This document shows positions 25,957 to 35,717 of a DNA stretch of 64,000 nucleotides, one piece after another (position 1 is the stretch's first letter; every line of letters starts with the position of its first letter). The translations under genes were made by a program, and so were the position numbers. Origin of the DNA: Candidatus Rhodoblastus alkanivorans. GTDB lineage: Bacteria; Pseudomonadota; Alphaproteobacteria; Rhizobiales; Beijerinckiaceae. The notes under the pieces were generated by a model that saw only the letters and a program-made list of their open reading frames with translations, was not told the DNA's origin and made no database searches. The DNA lies in assembly GCF_022760755.1 (NCBI RefSeq), contig NZ_JAIVFP010000001.1:637501-701500 (forward strand). Direction: 5' to 3'.

Positions 25957-27030
25957 TCAAGACGATCCATTTGGCGTCGTTGATGTCGAAATGGGATCTT
26001 GCCCCAAGGTTTGCTCGACATAGAGCAGTTCGACAACGACTATCAAAAAAAGCGTGAGCGGCGCTGCGATGAGCACCGAGGCGGGACCGATGAGCACGCC
26101 AAACGCCACGATGGAAAGCAAGGAAAGGACAGGCGGGAGCGAAGTCGCCTCCGCCTGGACGAAGGGGGTGATGAAATTACCCTCGATGAAATGGACGGCG
26201 GCATACATAGCGACGACGGAAAGCGCATAAGTCGGCCCCTGAGTCAGAGCCACGAGCGTCGCCGGAACGGCGGCGATGACAGCTCCGACATAGGGAATGA
26301 AACACAGGAAGCCGCCGACCAGACCCAGCGCGATCGCCGATTCGATGCCAAGCAGCCAGAGTCCGACGCCAGACAAGACGCCAATGATGGTCATGACGAT
26401 GAGCTGTCCCAGAAGCCAGCGTCTCAAAACCTTTCCCGTCTCGTCGAAGACGCTCGACAGGGCCGGCTGTTGCCATGGCGGCAGAAGGCGCAGGCACATG
26501 CTCCGGTATCGTCCCGATTCGGCCGCCAGGTAAATTGCGAGAAAGAAAACGAGAAAGGCATAGGCGACCGCCTGCAAGGTGGAGCGCGCGATGAGCGCCA
26601 AGGACGAAGCGACCCAGCCCGTCGAACCTGCAACGTTGAAAGCGCGCGCCTGCTCCAAAGCATAGAGGCCATAGGGATTGGCCTGAATGCGTTCGACAAC
26701 GATTCGCAGCCCCTGCGGGACTTGCTTGATGAGTTCGTCGACCTGCGCGGTGATGACGCTTCCAAAGAAAATGATTGCCAGGCCGAAACACGCCAAGCCG
26801 ATCAGAACGACGATGGCGAGCGAGACCGCGTTTGACGCCCGCGTTCGGCGCGAGACGGCCGCCGCCGCCGTCTGGAGCCCGACCGAGAACAGAACGGCGC
26901 CAAAGGTGAGAACGACAAGATCCGCGAGTCGCCACAAGGCATAGGCCAATGCAGCCATCAGGAAGACAACGAAAACGCGTTTGATAAACGATTCGCCTTT
27001 GGAATCGATATGTGAACGCTCCGCCGTCAT
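25957..27030 (-). CDS. AI-2E family (PerM-like) membrane transporter
   Basis: A 357-residue inner-membrane protein. The start at ATG 27030 overlaps the stop of the upstream P-type ATPase (ATGA), so the two are coupled. About eight hydrophobic segments are visible, beginning VFVVFLMAALAYALWRLADL, with the family-typical region GFLCFIPYVGAVIAAVPATL and, later, VHFIEGNFITPF. The family includes AI-2 exporters and ion antiporters, so the substrate is uncertain. Pairing with a cation ATPase favours an ion-related role by context only. Confidence 0.85.
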   Translation of the reverse strand: MTAERSHIDSKGESFIKRVFVVFLMAALAYALWRLADLVVLTFGAVLFSVGLQTAAAAVSRRTRASNAVSLAIVVLIGLACFGLAIIFFGSVITAQVDELIKQVPQGLRIVVERIQANPYGLYALEQARAFNVAGSTGWVASSLALIARSTLQAVAYAFLVFFLAIYLAAESGRYRSMCLRLLPPWQQPALSSVFDETGKVLRRWLLGQLIVMTIIGVLSGVGLWLLGIESAIALGLVGGFLCFIPYVGAVIAAVPATLVALTQGPTYALSVVAMYAAVHFIEGNFITPFVQAEATSLPPVLSLLSIVAFGVLIGPASVLIAAPLTLFLIVVVELLYVEQTLGQDPISTSTTPNGSS

Positions 27031-29591
27031 TGGTCCGCCCTTTGATTTCGATCGCGACGAGACCACAACCACTTAAACGATTCGAGCACAATGAGCACGA
27101 TCAGGCCGGCGCCAAAAGTGAGCGAGAGATCGTCGGCATGGAGCGGGCCGAATCGGAACAGGTCGCGGGCGGCGGGCCACAGCAATGTGGCGGCGAGCAT
27201 GGCCACCACGGCGGGAAGCACCGCCGCAAGCACCCGATTGGGCCGCAGGAGAGCCTTGAACAGCGAAGCGCTGATCGAACGGTTCACGAAGATCAGCGCG
27301 ACAATCGAAATCACCAGCGAGAAGAAGGTCAGAGCGCGCACTTCGTCCACTGGCATGCCACGTTGGAGCGCGACCAGGTAGATGGCGGCGACGAGGCTAA
27401 GAGTTAAAGCGCCCTGAAAGACGCTCCACAGTATCATAGCGCCCGAAAACAAGGGCTCCGCTGGATCGCGGGGCGGACGGCGCATCAGATTGTCTTCCTC
27501 GACTTCAGCCTCGAAGACGAGCGAGCAGACGGGATCGATGATCATTTCGAGGAAGGCGATATGCATCGGTCCGAACAGGATCGGCATGCCAAAAGCCAGC
27601 GGCAGCAAGGCCAACCCGGCGATGGGGACGTGCACCGCGAAGATGAAACTCATAGCCTTGCGCAGATTGTCGTAGATGCGCCGCCCGAGCCGAATCGTCG
27701 TCACGATTGAGCCGAATTCGTCGTCGAGCAATACGATGGAAGAAGCCTCGCGCGCCACGTCCGTACCGCGCCCGCCCATGGCGACGCCGATATGGGCCGC
27801 CTTGAGCGAAGGCGCATCGTTGACGCCGTCGCCCGTCATGGCGACGATCTCGTTATTGGCCTTCAAGGCCTTGACGACGCGCAGCTTCTGATCCGGCATG
27901 ATGCGGGCGAATATGGAGCAGGTCTTTACGCGGGCGGCGAGCGCCGCGTCATCAAGTCGTTCTAGCTCCTCGCCCGTGATCGCGTCTTCACTGTCGATCC
28001 CCGCCTGCCGGGAGATGGCTCGGGCCGTCGCCGGATAATCGCCGGTAATCATGATGACGCGAATTCCGGCGGTCCGGCATAAGGCGACCGCTGGCGGAAC
28101 GCTTTTCCGCAGGGGGTCGGCAAGACCGGCCAAGCCGATGAATTTGAAGCGAAAGTCTCGCTGGGTCTCGGGAAAATCGGTTCCTTTGAATGCCGCGCGC
28201 GCGATTCCAAGAACCCGCAGTCCCGAAGCCGCCATTTCATCCACGGCCGCCGCCAGCGCCGCCCGCTCCCCGGCGCCCAGACGACAAAGATCGGCTATGG
28301 CCTCGGGGGCCCCTTTCGCCGCGACGACATGGTCATTCGTCGCCCCGGCCGGCCGCCAGACTTGTGCCATGGCGAGAAAGTCGGATCGCAATGGATAAGA
28401 CCTGACCAATGCGCCTTTTGACGCGGCCGGCGTAATGCCACGCTGCGCGAGAGCGTGAAACGCTTTTTCCATCGGATCGAACGGCTCCACAGCGCTCGCG
28501 AGCGCCCCTAAATCGACCAGATCGCCAAAGCCGGAGGGCAAGCTTTCCCCCACCGCGCTAACAGTCTGGCTAGCACCCGAAGCCAGCCGCAATTCTGCGA
28601 TCGTCATGCGGTTTTCGGTCAGCGTTCCCGTCTTGTCGGTGCAAAGCACGGTGGCGGAGCCAAGGGCCTCGATCGCCATGGCGCGCCGCGTCAAAACCCG
28701 GGCCTGCGAAATGCGCCAGGCGCCCATGGCCATAAAAACGGCCAGCACGACCGGAAACTCTTCCGGCAGCATCGACATGCCAACCGCAATGCCTGCGAGG
28801 AGGGCGTCGAGCCAACTGCCGCGCAGAGTCCCGTAAAGAACGACGACCACAACGCTGACGATGCCGCCGAATATGGCGAAAATGCCCACGAGCTTGCGCG
28901 TCTCGGTTTGTAAATGGGGCGCTGCGGTCTCCAATTCCCCGAGCGACTTGCCAATTTTGCCAATTTCACTGGCGGCGCCAGTGGCGATAACCTCGCCGAT
29001 GCCGGAGCCTCGGACGATCAAGGTTCCTGAATAAGCAACGGGTAGATCGTCGCCGCCGGGTCGCGGCGTCGCCTTCGAGCCGCTGGCGGCGGCAATCTTG
29101 CGCACGGCCGCGGATTCCCCCGTTAACAACGATTCATCGGCCTGAAGGTCTTCCCCTACGACGAGCCGTACATCGGCAGGAACGCGATCGCCTTCCGCGA
29201 GCACGATCAAATCGCCGCGAACGACCTCCCGCCCGGCAATCCGCTGGCGCTCGCCGTCGCGGATCACCAGCGCGCGCGGACTGGTCAGATCGCGCAACGC
29301 CTCCAGCACCTTTTCGGTGCGCGTTTCCTGAACGACGGTGATCACCACGGAAAGACACGCGAAAACCAGAAGGACGATCGCCTCCTTAACGTCGCCCAAA
29401 GCGAGATAGATGACGCCGCCGCCGATCAGCAGGACGAGCATGGGTTCGCGCAACACGTCCAGAACGATGCGGAATGGCGTCCGCCGGTCAGCTTGCGGCA
29501 GTTCGTTAAAGCCCTCGGCAGCGAGACGCGCCGTGGCTTCCTCCTCGGTGAGCCCTCGCGAATCCGATGTTGAAGCGGAATCGGTTGACAT
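27027..29591 (-). CDS. Cation-translocating P-type ATPase (P2 type)
   Basis: An 854-residue P-type ATPase. The N-terminal cation ATPase segment has TEEEATARLAAEGFNELP. The actuator domain has the TGES loop (SLLTGESAAV), the phosphorylation site is DKTGTLT with D319, and the hinge is MTGDGVNDAPSLK. The membrane helix before the phosphorylation domain carries PEEFP instead of the PEGLP of calcium pumps. No N-terminal heavy-metal domain or CPC motif is present, so calcium, magnesium or another hard cation is more likely than copper. It is first in a two-gene operon with the AI-2E-type transporter. Confidence 0.85.
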   Translation of the reverse strand: MSTDSASTSDSRGLTEEEATARLAAEGFNELPQADRRTPFRIVLDVLREPMLVLLIGGGVIYLALGDVKEAIVLLVFACLSVVITVVQETRTEKVLEALRDLTSPRALVIRDGERQRIAGREVVRGDLIVLAEGDRVPADVRLVVGEDLQADESLLTGESAAVRKIAAASGSKATPRPGGDDLPVAYSGTLIVRGSGIGEVIATGAASEIGKIGKSLGELETAAPHLQTETRKLVGIFAIFGGIVSVVVVVLYGTLRGSWLDALLAGIAVGMSMLPEEFPVVLAVFMAMGAWRISQARVLTRRAMAIEALGSATVLCTDKTGTLTENRMTIAELRLASGASQTVSAVGESLPSGFGDLVDLGALASAVEPFDPMEKAFHALAQRGITPAASKGALVRSYPLRSDFLAMAQVWRPAGATNDHVVAAKGAPEAIADLCRLGAGERAALAAAVDEMAASGLRVLGIARAAFKGTDFPETQRDFRFKFIGLAGLADPLRKSVPPAVALCRTAGIRVIMITGDYPATARAISRQAGIDSEDAITGEELERLDDAALAARVKTCSIFARIMPDQKLRVVKALKANNEIVAMTGDGVNDAPSLKAAHIGVAMGGRGTDVAREASSIVLLDDEFGSIVTTIRLGRRIYDNLRKAMSFIFAVHVPIAGLALLPLAFGMPILFGPMHIAFLEMIIDPVCSLVFEAEVEEDNLMRRPPRDPAEPLFSGAMILWSVFQGALTLSLVAAIYLVALQRGMPVDEVRALTFFSLVISIVALIFVNRSISASLFKALLRPNRVLAAVLPAVVAMLAATLLWPAARDLFRFGPLHADDLSLTFGAGLIVLIVLESFKWLWSRRDRNQRADQ

Positions 29592-30277
29592 CGCACTGGT
29601 CCTTCAAGATCGCGTCGGGACGCTCATCGACGCCTGCACTGCGCAGGCTCGCGGCAAAACAGATAGCACGTTGGCGTGGAGGCCGGGCGACAGCCGGCGC
29701 CTCGGGCCGAGGTGTTGCGCAGCGTCAAGGCGATCCCAAGCCCAGGCCGATGGGTGGCGACCAACGTTCGCATCGCGTTGAAGCGCACGCAGATTTCATG
29801 ATGGCCGCCGTCGCCGGAACGTCCGACATTACACGGGACGAGCTTCGCGAAAGCCTGGCGGGCGAAGGCGTCCGGGGCGCGGTTTCGACGCTGTGGCGGT
29901 TTTTCGCCCGTCGTGGATACACTTGGAAAAAAACGGCTCATGCGAGCGTACAGGAACGTCCCGACATAAAACGGCGACGCGAAGACTGGTTCGACGGCCA
30001 GCTCGATCTCGACCCGGACCTGTTGGTCTTTATCGACGAAACACGGACCTCGACCAATTTGGCGCGAACGCGCGGCCGCGCTCCCAAAGGCGAGCGATTG
30101 CGCGCCTCAATCCCTCACGGCCACTGGAAAACAACGACTTTCATCGCGGGCTTGCGTCGCTCCGGCATGGTCGCGCCGATGGTGCTCGATGGCCCAATCA
30201 ACGGCGTCTGGTTCCAGGCCTATGTCGATCAGGTTTTGGTTCCGACGCTCTCGCAAGGCGACATAGTGATCATGGAC

Positions 30278-31637
30278 ATGTATGGACGCCCCCGTTGGAG
30301 CAAGAAGAATCTTTCGGCAAGCGCTGCGCGTAGTCGAGTGCTGACATGTATCCGGCCTCTGATGCGGCGCGTTACATGCCGCCGGCCCGTATGGGAGTTC
30401 GCGGATCGGATCCAAAACAATCTGGCGCGCTCACGGCGCTTATCCATGAACTGGTTTTTCCGACCCCGTCTCTGCGACCGTTGCGCCATACCTTCCGTTC
30501 GTTCTTCTTACGCCGTCGACAACCTCGCGCTCTTGACCTACACGGCCAAGACCGGAGCCCGGTAAACCTCACCTTTGCTGAGAATTGCCCATGCTATGCG
30601 GGCCATTTTGTTGGCCAGCGCCACTCGCACCAACATTGGAGGCTTGCGGGTTAGCATGCGATCCAACCACGAACCTGTTGGAGCGCCTTTGCGCGCCCTC
30701 CATGAGGCTACGGCGCTGGCGCCAATGATCAACAAACGCCGCAGCGTTCTTTCGCCCATTCTTGAGGTTCGTCCGAGACGTTCCTTACCTCCAGTTGACC
30801 TCTGGAGGGGCGTCAAGCCCAGCCAGGCAGCGAAGTCGCGTCCACGCTTGAACGTTTCGGTTGGCGGCGCCAGAGCGGATAGCGCCGCTGCGGTGATGGC
30901 GCCGATGCCCGGAATCGTCATCAACCGGCGCGCTGCCGGATCTTCTTTCGCTCGGCGCGCAATCTCTCGATCGAGGTTCGCCACGCGTGCGTTCAACGCG
31001 TTCAACTCCTCGGTCAGAAATTTCAAAATGTCGCGCGCGGCATTGGCAGGTCTGTGGCTGAATCGTTCACAAGAGCGATGAGCTTTCCTGCATGCTGCGG
31101 TCCCTTCGCGACGATTATGCCGAACTCGGTCAAATGACCGCGCAATGCATTTATTATCTGTGTGCGTTGCCGAACGAGTAAATCGCGTGTTCGAAAAATG
31201 ATGGTGGAGGCTTGGGCCTCTTCCGTTTTGACGGCGACGAACCTCATCGTTGGACGCTGCGCGGCTTCACAGATCGCCTCTGCGTCGGATGCGTCGTTTT
31301 TTTGCCGCTTGACGAAGGGCTTCACATAGGCCGGCGCAATTAATTTGACGCAATGCCCCAACTTGCCGATCTCTCGCCCCCAATAGTGAGCGCCGGCGCA
31401 AGCCTCCATCGCCACCGTGCATCGAGGAAGATCGGAGAAAAATGACAAAACCTGTTGGCGGCGCAGTTTCTTGCGAAATATCACAGCCCCGCTCTGGTCA
31501 GCTCCGTGAGCTTGAAACACATGTTTGGCGAGATCGAGCCCGACAATGTGAACGTTTTCCACGGACGCCTCCTTTGAATGACCCGCGACGTCGCCACTTT
31601 GGCACAACGGCGCCGTCGAGGGGGCGTCCACCCCATC
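30278..31637 (-). mobile_element. IS110 family (IS1111-group-like) element, about 1,360 bp
   Basis: The element sits exactly between codons of the IS630 gene (after 30277, before 31638) without target duplication. Subterminal inverted repeats TGGACGCCCCC at 30283-30293 and GGGGGCGTCCA at 31620-31630, set in from the ends, are characteristic of the IS1111 subgroup. The transposase gene is on the minus strand. The longer non-coding end (30294-30537) lies downstream of it, where this subgroup encodes its bridge RNA. Confidence 0.75.
30538..31562 (-). pseudogene. IS110-family transposase, frameshifted
   Basis: From GTG 31562 (VENVHIVGLDLAKHVFQ, behind an AAGGAGG ribosome site) the N-terminal DEDD RuvC-like domain is intact: VGLDLAKHVF, VAMEACAGAHYW, KNDASDAEAICEA. 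The frame runs into a stop at 31023. The C-terminal part continues in another frame as ANAARDILKFLTEEL, MTIPGIGAITAAAL and FAAWLGLTPLQRSTGGKERL to 30538. One base is missing or extra near 31045. IS110 proteins are normally a single frame, so this copy is probably inactive. Confidence 0.8.
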
Positions 31638-31915
31638 AATCTGGGTAGTCATAAGCGCCCCGGCATTCGCGCCGCAATCGAGGCCGCAGGCGCGACACTG
31701 CTCTACCCGCCGCCCTACAGCCCGGACTTCAATCCGATCGAAAAGACCTTCTCGAAGCTGAAAGCGCAGCTCCGCAAGGCGCCGGAGCGTACCGTCGAGG
31801 GGTTGTGGCCCGCGATCGGCGCACTCATCCCGGCGTTCAAACCAGATCGTGTCCCCGGCGGTGGTGTAGCTGAAGCTTGGCCTTGCACCGCGTTTTCCGG
31901 CATGGGCCGGGTTGG

Positions 31916-33106
31916 TCAGACGGCCACTGCGGGCAGTCCGACGGTGGCATCATCTCTCAAGCTGGCGATGGTTTCCAGCGTCATGTAGCGGCAGCGCTGC
32001 ACCGCCCATTCATCGTTCTGCTCCAGCAGGATGGCGCCTACGAGCCTTGTGATGGCTGCGTCGTTGGGGAAGATGCCGACGACCTCGGTGCGGCGTTTCA
32101 CCTCGCCGTTGAGACGCTCCATGCCGTTGGTCGAATGTATTTTTTGCCAGTGCTCCTTGGGAAAGGTCATGTAGGCCAGCACGTCGGCCTCGGATTCATC
32201 CATGAAACCGGCGAGCTTGGACAGTTTTGGGCGCAACTGGTCGGCGACCTTGCGCCATTGCGTCTTCGCGGCTTCGGCGCTGTCCTGCGCGAAGGCGGTG
32301 GCCATGAAGGCGGAGACGACGCGCCGCCCGCTCTTGCCGGCGTGGGCGAGGGCGTTGCGCATGGTGTGGACGCGGCAGCGTTGCCAAGTGGCGTTCATCA
32401 ACTTGGAGACAGCGGCCTTGATGCCTTCATGGGCGTCCGAAATCACAAGTTGAACCCCGCGAAGGCCGCGCCGGCGCAGCTTGCGGAGGAACTCGGTCCA
32501 GAAGGTCTCCGCCTCCGAGGGGCCGACGTCCATGCCCAGCACTTCGCGTCTGCCGTCGGCGTTGACGCCGATCGCAACAATCACCGCGGTGGAGACGATG
32601 CGGTTGTTGCGCCGCACTTTGACATAGGTGGCGTCGAGCCAGACGTAGGGCCATTCGCCTTCGAGCGGTCGGGTGAGGAAGGCCTGGACCTTCTCGTCGA
32701 TCTCCTCGCACAGGCGCGACACCTGGCTTTTCGAAACGCCGGAGCCGCCCATCGCCTTGACGAGTTCATCGACCGATCGGGTCGACACGCCCTGCACATA
32801 GGCCTCCTGGATCACGGCGGCGAGCGCCTTCTCCGCCATCCGGCGCGGCTCAAGGAAGCTCGGGAAGTACGAGCCCTTGCGCAGTTTCGGGATGCGCAGT
32901 TCAACCGCGCCGGCGCGCGTCTCCCAATCGCGATCGCGGTAGCCGTTGCGCTGGGCAAGCCGCGCGGCGGGATTGCGTTCGCCGTGGGCGGCGCCGGTCA
33001 GCGCGCCGATCTCCAGTTCCATCAGCCGCTCGGCGGCAAAGCCGATCATCTCGCGCAGAAAATCCGTGTCGGGCGCCTTTTCCACAAGCGCGCGAAGGCT
33101 CATCAT
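31916..33106 (-). CDS. IS256-family (mutator type) transposase
   Basis: A 396-residue intact transposase. DDE residues are visible in [23 protein letters not shown] and [20 protein letters not shown], the last being the family signature. An IS3 element begins at 33121, only 15 bp before the start codon. The upstream terminal repeat of this IS256 copy has therefore probably been lost, and the element may no longer move by itself. Its 3' side abuts the decayed end of the IS630 gene. Confidence 0.9.
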   Translation of the reverse strand: MMSLRALVEKAPDTDFLREMIGFAAERLMELEIGALTGAAHGERNPAARLAQRNGYRDRDWETRAGAVELRIPKLRKGSYFPSFLEPRRMAEKALAAVIQEAYVQGVSTRSVDELVKAMGGSGVSKSQVSRLCEEIDEKVQAFLTRPLEGEWPYVWLDATYVKVRRNNRIVSTAVIVAIGVNADGRREVLGMDVGPSEAETFWTEFLRKLRRRGLRGVQLVISDAHEGIKAAVSKLMNATWQRCRVHTMRNALAHAGKSGRRVVSAFMATAFAQDSAEAAKTQWRKVADQLRPKLSKLAGFMDESEADVLAYMTFPKEHWQKIHSTNGMERLNGEVKRRTEVVGIFPNDAAITRLVGAILLEQNDEWAVQRCRYMTLETIASLRDDATVGLPAVAV

Positions 33107-33184
33107 CTCGTCGGTTGAAATAGCCCCGTAAGTCGCCGGACAGGCACTCCCACTTCGCTAAGAGGTAGGAGTAATGTGGTGTTT

Positions 33185-33589
33185 ATGACTGGTGACAATC
33201 CGAAGAGTGAGGTCCTGCCGGGCCGAGAACGACGGCGTCGGCGCACGTCGGCGGAGAAATTGGCGATCATTGCCGAGACGATGGAGCCGGGCATGACGGT
33301 TAGCCTTGTCGCGCGCCGTCACGGCATCGCCCCCAATCAGCTGTTCACCTGGCGGCGGCTGGCGAACCAAGGCGCCCTGACCGCGACGCAGGCCGAGGAG
33401 GACGTCGTTCCGGCGTCCGCCTACAGGGCTTTGGTCGACCAGGTGCGCGAACTGCAGCGCCTGCTCGGCAAGAAGTCGATGGAGGCCGAAATCCTCAAAG
33501 AGGCGCTTGAAGTCGCCGTAGGCTCAAAAAAACGGATGTTGCGGTCGTTGTCGCTGCCGACGCTCAATCCACGGGACGGTTCGCGATGA
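33185..33589 (+). CDS. IS3-family OrfA (HTH protein)
   Basis: A 134-residue OrfA from ATG 33185 with an HTH_Tnp_1 domain ([20 protein letters not shown], then [15 protein letters not shown]) and a leucine-zipper-like C-terminal helix ([20 protein letters not shown]). The run of seven A at 33526-33532 is a slippery site. From it the -1 frame is open into orfB ([14 protein letters not shown]), so the active OrfAB transposase is probably made by frameshifting. Confidence 0.85.
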   Translation: MTGDNPKSEVLPGRERRRRRTSAEKLAIIAETMEPGMTVSLVARRHGIAPNQLFTWRRLANQGALTATQAEEDVVPASAYRALVDQVRELQRLLGKKSMEAEILKEALEVAVGSKKRMLRSLSLPTLNPRDGSR

Positions 33590-34443
33590 AGGCCGTCTGC
33601 GAAACCCTCGGCGTCGCCCGCTCGAATGTCGCCGCGCGCATTGCCGGCGGCGCGGCCAAACGCATGGGCCGACCGCCCCTGCCGGAAGACGATCTGCTCT
33701 GCGAGATCAAGGGGATCATCGCCGAACAGCCGTCCTGGGGCTACGCCCGCGTGTGGGCCGACCTGCGCCGCAAAAGACGCGCCGAGGGCGCGGCGCCGGT
33801 CAACCGCAAGCGGGTTTATCGGGTGATGAGGGCGCACGGCCTGTTGCTTCAACGTCATGCCGGCGGCGGCGAAAACCGCCGGCATGACGGCAAGATCGCC
33901 GTTCTGCGCTCCAACCTGCGTTGGTGTTCCGACGGCTTCGAGATCGCTTGCGACAATGCCGAAAAAGTCCGCGTCGCCTTCGCGCTTGATTGCTGCGACC
34001 GGGAAGCCCTCGGCCATGTCGCCACGACGGCGGGCGTCAAGGGCGAGGACATCCGCGACCTGATGGTCAGCGCCGTCGAATATCGCTTTGGCCCGGTCAA
34101 TCGCCTGCCCAGCCCGATCGAATGGCTGACCGACAACGGGTCTTGCTACATCGCTGGCGACACGAAACATTTTGCCCGCGAAATCGGCCTTGAGCCGCTG
34201 ACCACGCCGGTCGAAAGCCCCCAATCGAATGGAATGGCCGAAGCCTTCGTCCGCACGATCAAACGCGATTACGCGCGCGTGTCGCCACTGCCGGACGCCG
34301 AAACCGTGATCCGCTTGCTGCCGTCGTGGTTCGAGCATTACAACACACGCCATCCGCATCGCGCGCTTGGCTATCGTTCACCCCGCGAGTTCATCGCGGA
34401 TCGCTTGGCCGCCGAAGCCGGAGAGTGTCTGTCCGAAACTTAA
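33586..34443 (+). CDS. IS3-family OrfB (integrase-core transposase)
   Basis: A 285-residue OrfB overlapping the OrfA stop by 4 bp. HTH_21-like [13 protein letters not shown] precedes the rve core with catalytic residues in [24 protein letters not shown] and [18 protein letters not shown], and an IS2-group-like ending [19 protein letters not shown]. The element it belongs to starts at 33121 and ends at 34450. Confidence 0.85.
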   Translation: MKAVCETLGVARSNVAARIAGGAAKRMGRPPLPEDDLLCEIKGIIAEQPSWGYARVWADLRRKRRAEGAAPVNRKRVYRVMRAHGLLLQRHAGGGENRRHDGKIAVLRSNLRWCSDGFEIACDNAEKVRVAFALDCCDREALGHVATTAGVKGEDIRDLMVSAVEYRFGPVNRLPSPIEWLTDNGSCYIAGDTKHFAREIGLEPLTTPVESPQSNGMAEAFVRTIKRDYARVSPLPDAETVIRLLPSWFEHYNTRHPHRALGYRSPREFIADRLAAEAGECLSET

Positions 34444-34450
34444 GGGGCTA

Positions 34451-34683
34451 CAACATTCATCGTCTGGAATAGGCAGTTCTTCCCGAACGTTACGCGTTGC
34501 ACGCTCGGTCATTGCGATCAAATACTCACGCTCCGTTGCCCCGCGGATTGCGACCAGTTGGCCGATCCCTATCCGGGTCAACAACACCGAGTTGGTGACA
34601 TCGATAGCAACGCGGCTCGTATCGACCGAGGCTACACGCCCGATTTTGTCGTCGTCGGCAAACTGGAGAGCGGCTTCAGTCAT
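34451..34683 (-). pseudogene. herA: Second HerA-type gene, only the N-terminal barrel remains
   Basis: The frame starts at ATG 34683, overlapping the sir2 stop (ATGA), and encodes about 77 codons: MTEAALQFADDDKIGRVASV, then VLLTRIGIGQLVAIRGATER. This is the HAS-barrel start of a HerA ATPase. It is cut by the IS3 element ending at 34450, and no ATPase part is found on the other side. The rest was therefore deleted along with the rearrangement. Confidence 0.7.
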
Positions 34684-35717
34684 GGTTCGAGCACCTCGGC
34701 AACGAATGCGCCTAGATCCCATAGGGCCAGGCCGGAAAAGAAGGTTTCGACGCCAGCGACATGAACGCTGGAGCCCGCGATACCGCCCAACTCGGCGCGA
34801 TGAATGGCAATGACAGTGGGGCACTCTGCCACCAACTTTAATGCATTCGCCGATAGGGTGTGGGTCAGGAGGAGTGTCGGGACGCCGCTGCGGATTCGTG
34901 GCGTCAAGTGAGTTTCGAGATGGTCGTCGTTAAAGCCGTAGCCGATCACCAAGAAGCGACTCGCGCGGTCGATCGCCGCATTAGCGCGTTCACGATGACG
35001 ATCAAAGGGGCTTTCGTAACCGTTTCGAAACTTGTTCAGGCCTGGCGTGATGATGAGCCTCGGAAGGTCGAGATCACCGGAATAGCGGACTGGCTTCCCG
35101 TCGCGATGATACCAATCGAGGCTGCCGTGTGGCTTGAAGACGTTGGCGCGCAGACGATAGCGATACTGCACCTGCTTTCCCCGAAGTGTCACTTCCCGAC
35201 AAAAGCTCAAACGACTTTCCGCCTCGTTCAGCTCTCCCGCAAAGTGGCCAACAAAAAGAGTATCGACGCCGAGACCCGCCTCTTCCACTGCCACTTCGAT
35301 CAGGCGGTCATAATTCGTCGTGACGATCGGAAGGCCAGTTTGCGGTTTCAGCAACTGCTTTATCAGCCGTGTGAACCGCAACGTCCTCGTGCGGGAGAAA
35401 ACTTCCGCGACAATCTGCCGCTCTCGGGAAGCTATCAATTCTGCCGTCCGAGTTACGATCGCGGTTTCCAACCCAGGCGTTGGGGGCACCTCCAACAGCG
35501 CCGCCTCCAGCCCCTTGGCAGATATAAGCGGCGATATTGCCGTCCACCTGTCCCTGTCTGCAGCCGCCAAGCCAGGAATTACCGTCGTGTCGAGATGGCT
35601 GGCCAGCTCTCCCATGCCTGGCAGCCCCTCGGCGCATGACAGACCGGAACCAACGATCGTCACGAGGCCGTCGGTCAAATGCTTCTGAAGCATGAGTTTC
35701 AGGTCATGAAGTTCCAA
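34680..35717 (-). CDS. SIR2-family protein of a second SIR2-HerA pair, intact orphan
   Basis: A 345-residue SIR2_2-type protein. The NAD-binding loop is VTIVGSGLSCAEGLPGM. Further family blocks are LPIVTTNYDRLIEVA (with N and D), ANVFKPHGSLDWYHRDG and FLVIGYGFNDDHLETHL. In characterised SIR2-HerA systems this subunit degrades NAD+ once the HerA complex senses phage. The frame is uninterrupted, unlike the sir2 gene at 11968-13290, but its HerA partner is destroyed. It may be silent or freed from control. No divergent regulator is visible upstream. Confidence 0.85.
   Translation of the reverse strand: MELHDLKLMLQKHLTDGLVTIVGSGLSCAEGLPGMGELASHLDTTVIPGLAAADRDRWTAISPLISAKGLEAALLEVPPTPGLETAIVTRTAELIASRERQIVAEVFSRTRTLRFTRLIKQLLKPQTGLPIVTTNYDRLIEVAVEEAGLGVDTLFVGHFAGELNEAESRLSFCREVTLRGKQVQYRYRLRANVFKPHGSLDWYHRDGKPVRYSGDLDLPRLIITPGLNKFRNGYESPFDRHRERANAAIDRASRFLVIGYGFNDDHLETHLTPRIRSGVPTLLLTHTLSANALKLVAECPTVIAIHRAELGGIAGSSVHVAGVETFFSGLALWDLGAFVAEVLEP

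Larger units (their letters stand above)
29629..31905 (+). pseudogene. IS630-family transposase, interrupted by an IS110-type element
   Basis: The IS630/Tc1-like gene is in two pieces. The 5' part (to 30277) contains GDPKPRPMGGDQRSHR, the HTH region and the first catalytic Asp (VFIDETRTSTN), and reaches DIVIMD. The 3' part resumes in the same frame at 31638 with NLGSHKRPGIRAAIEAAGA and YSPDFNPIEKTFSKLKAQLR (catalytic Glu). The natural joint would read MD-NLGSHK, the usual IS630 motif. The N-terminal ~40 codons and the last few codons are also degenerate, so the gene was probably decaying before the insertion. It begins only tens of base pairs from the start of the P-type ATPase gene. Confidence 0.8.
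33121..34450 (+). mobile_element. IS3-family element (1,330 bp) truncating a second herA gene
   Basis: The left terminus TAGCCCCGTAAGTCGCCGGA and the right terminus (inverse GGGGCTA with TCCG-AACTTA) are imperfect inverted repeats. The flanks (TTGAAA left, CAACAT right) show no matching target duplication, and the two sides belong to different units (IS256 left, herA right). The element has therefore been involved in a deletion or rearrangement after insertion. Confidence 0.75.

Noticed and set aside
31023-31060. Programmed frameshift in the IS110 transposase
   Set aside because: IS110 transposases are normally a single frame and no slippery run lies at the joint; a mutation is more likely.
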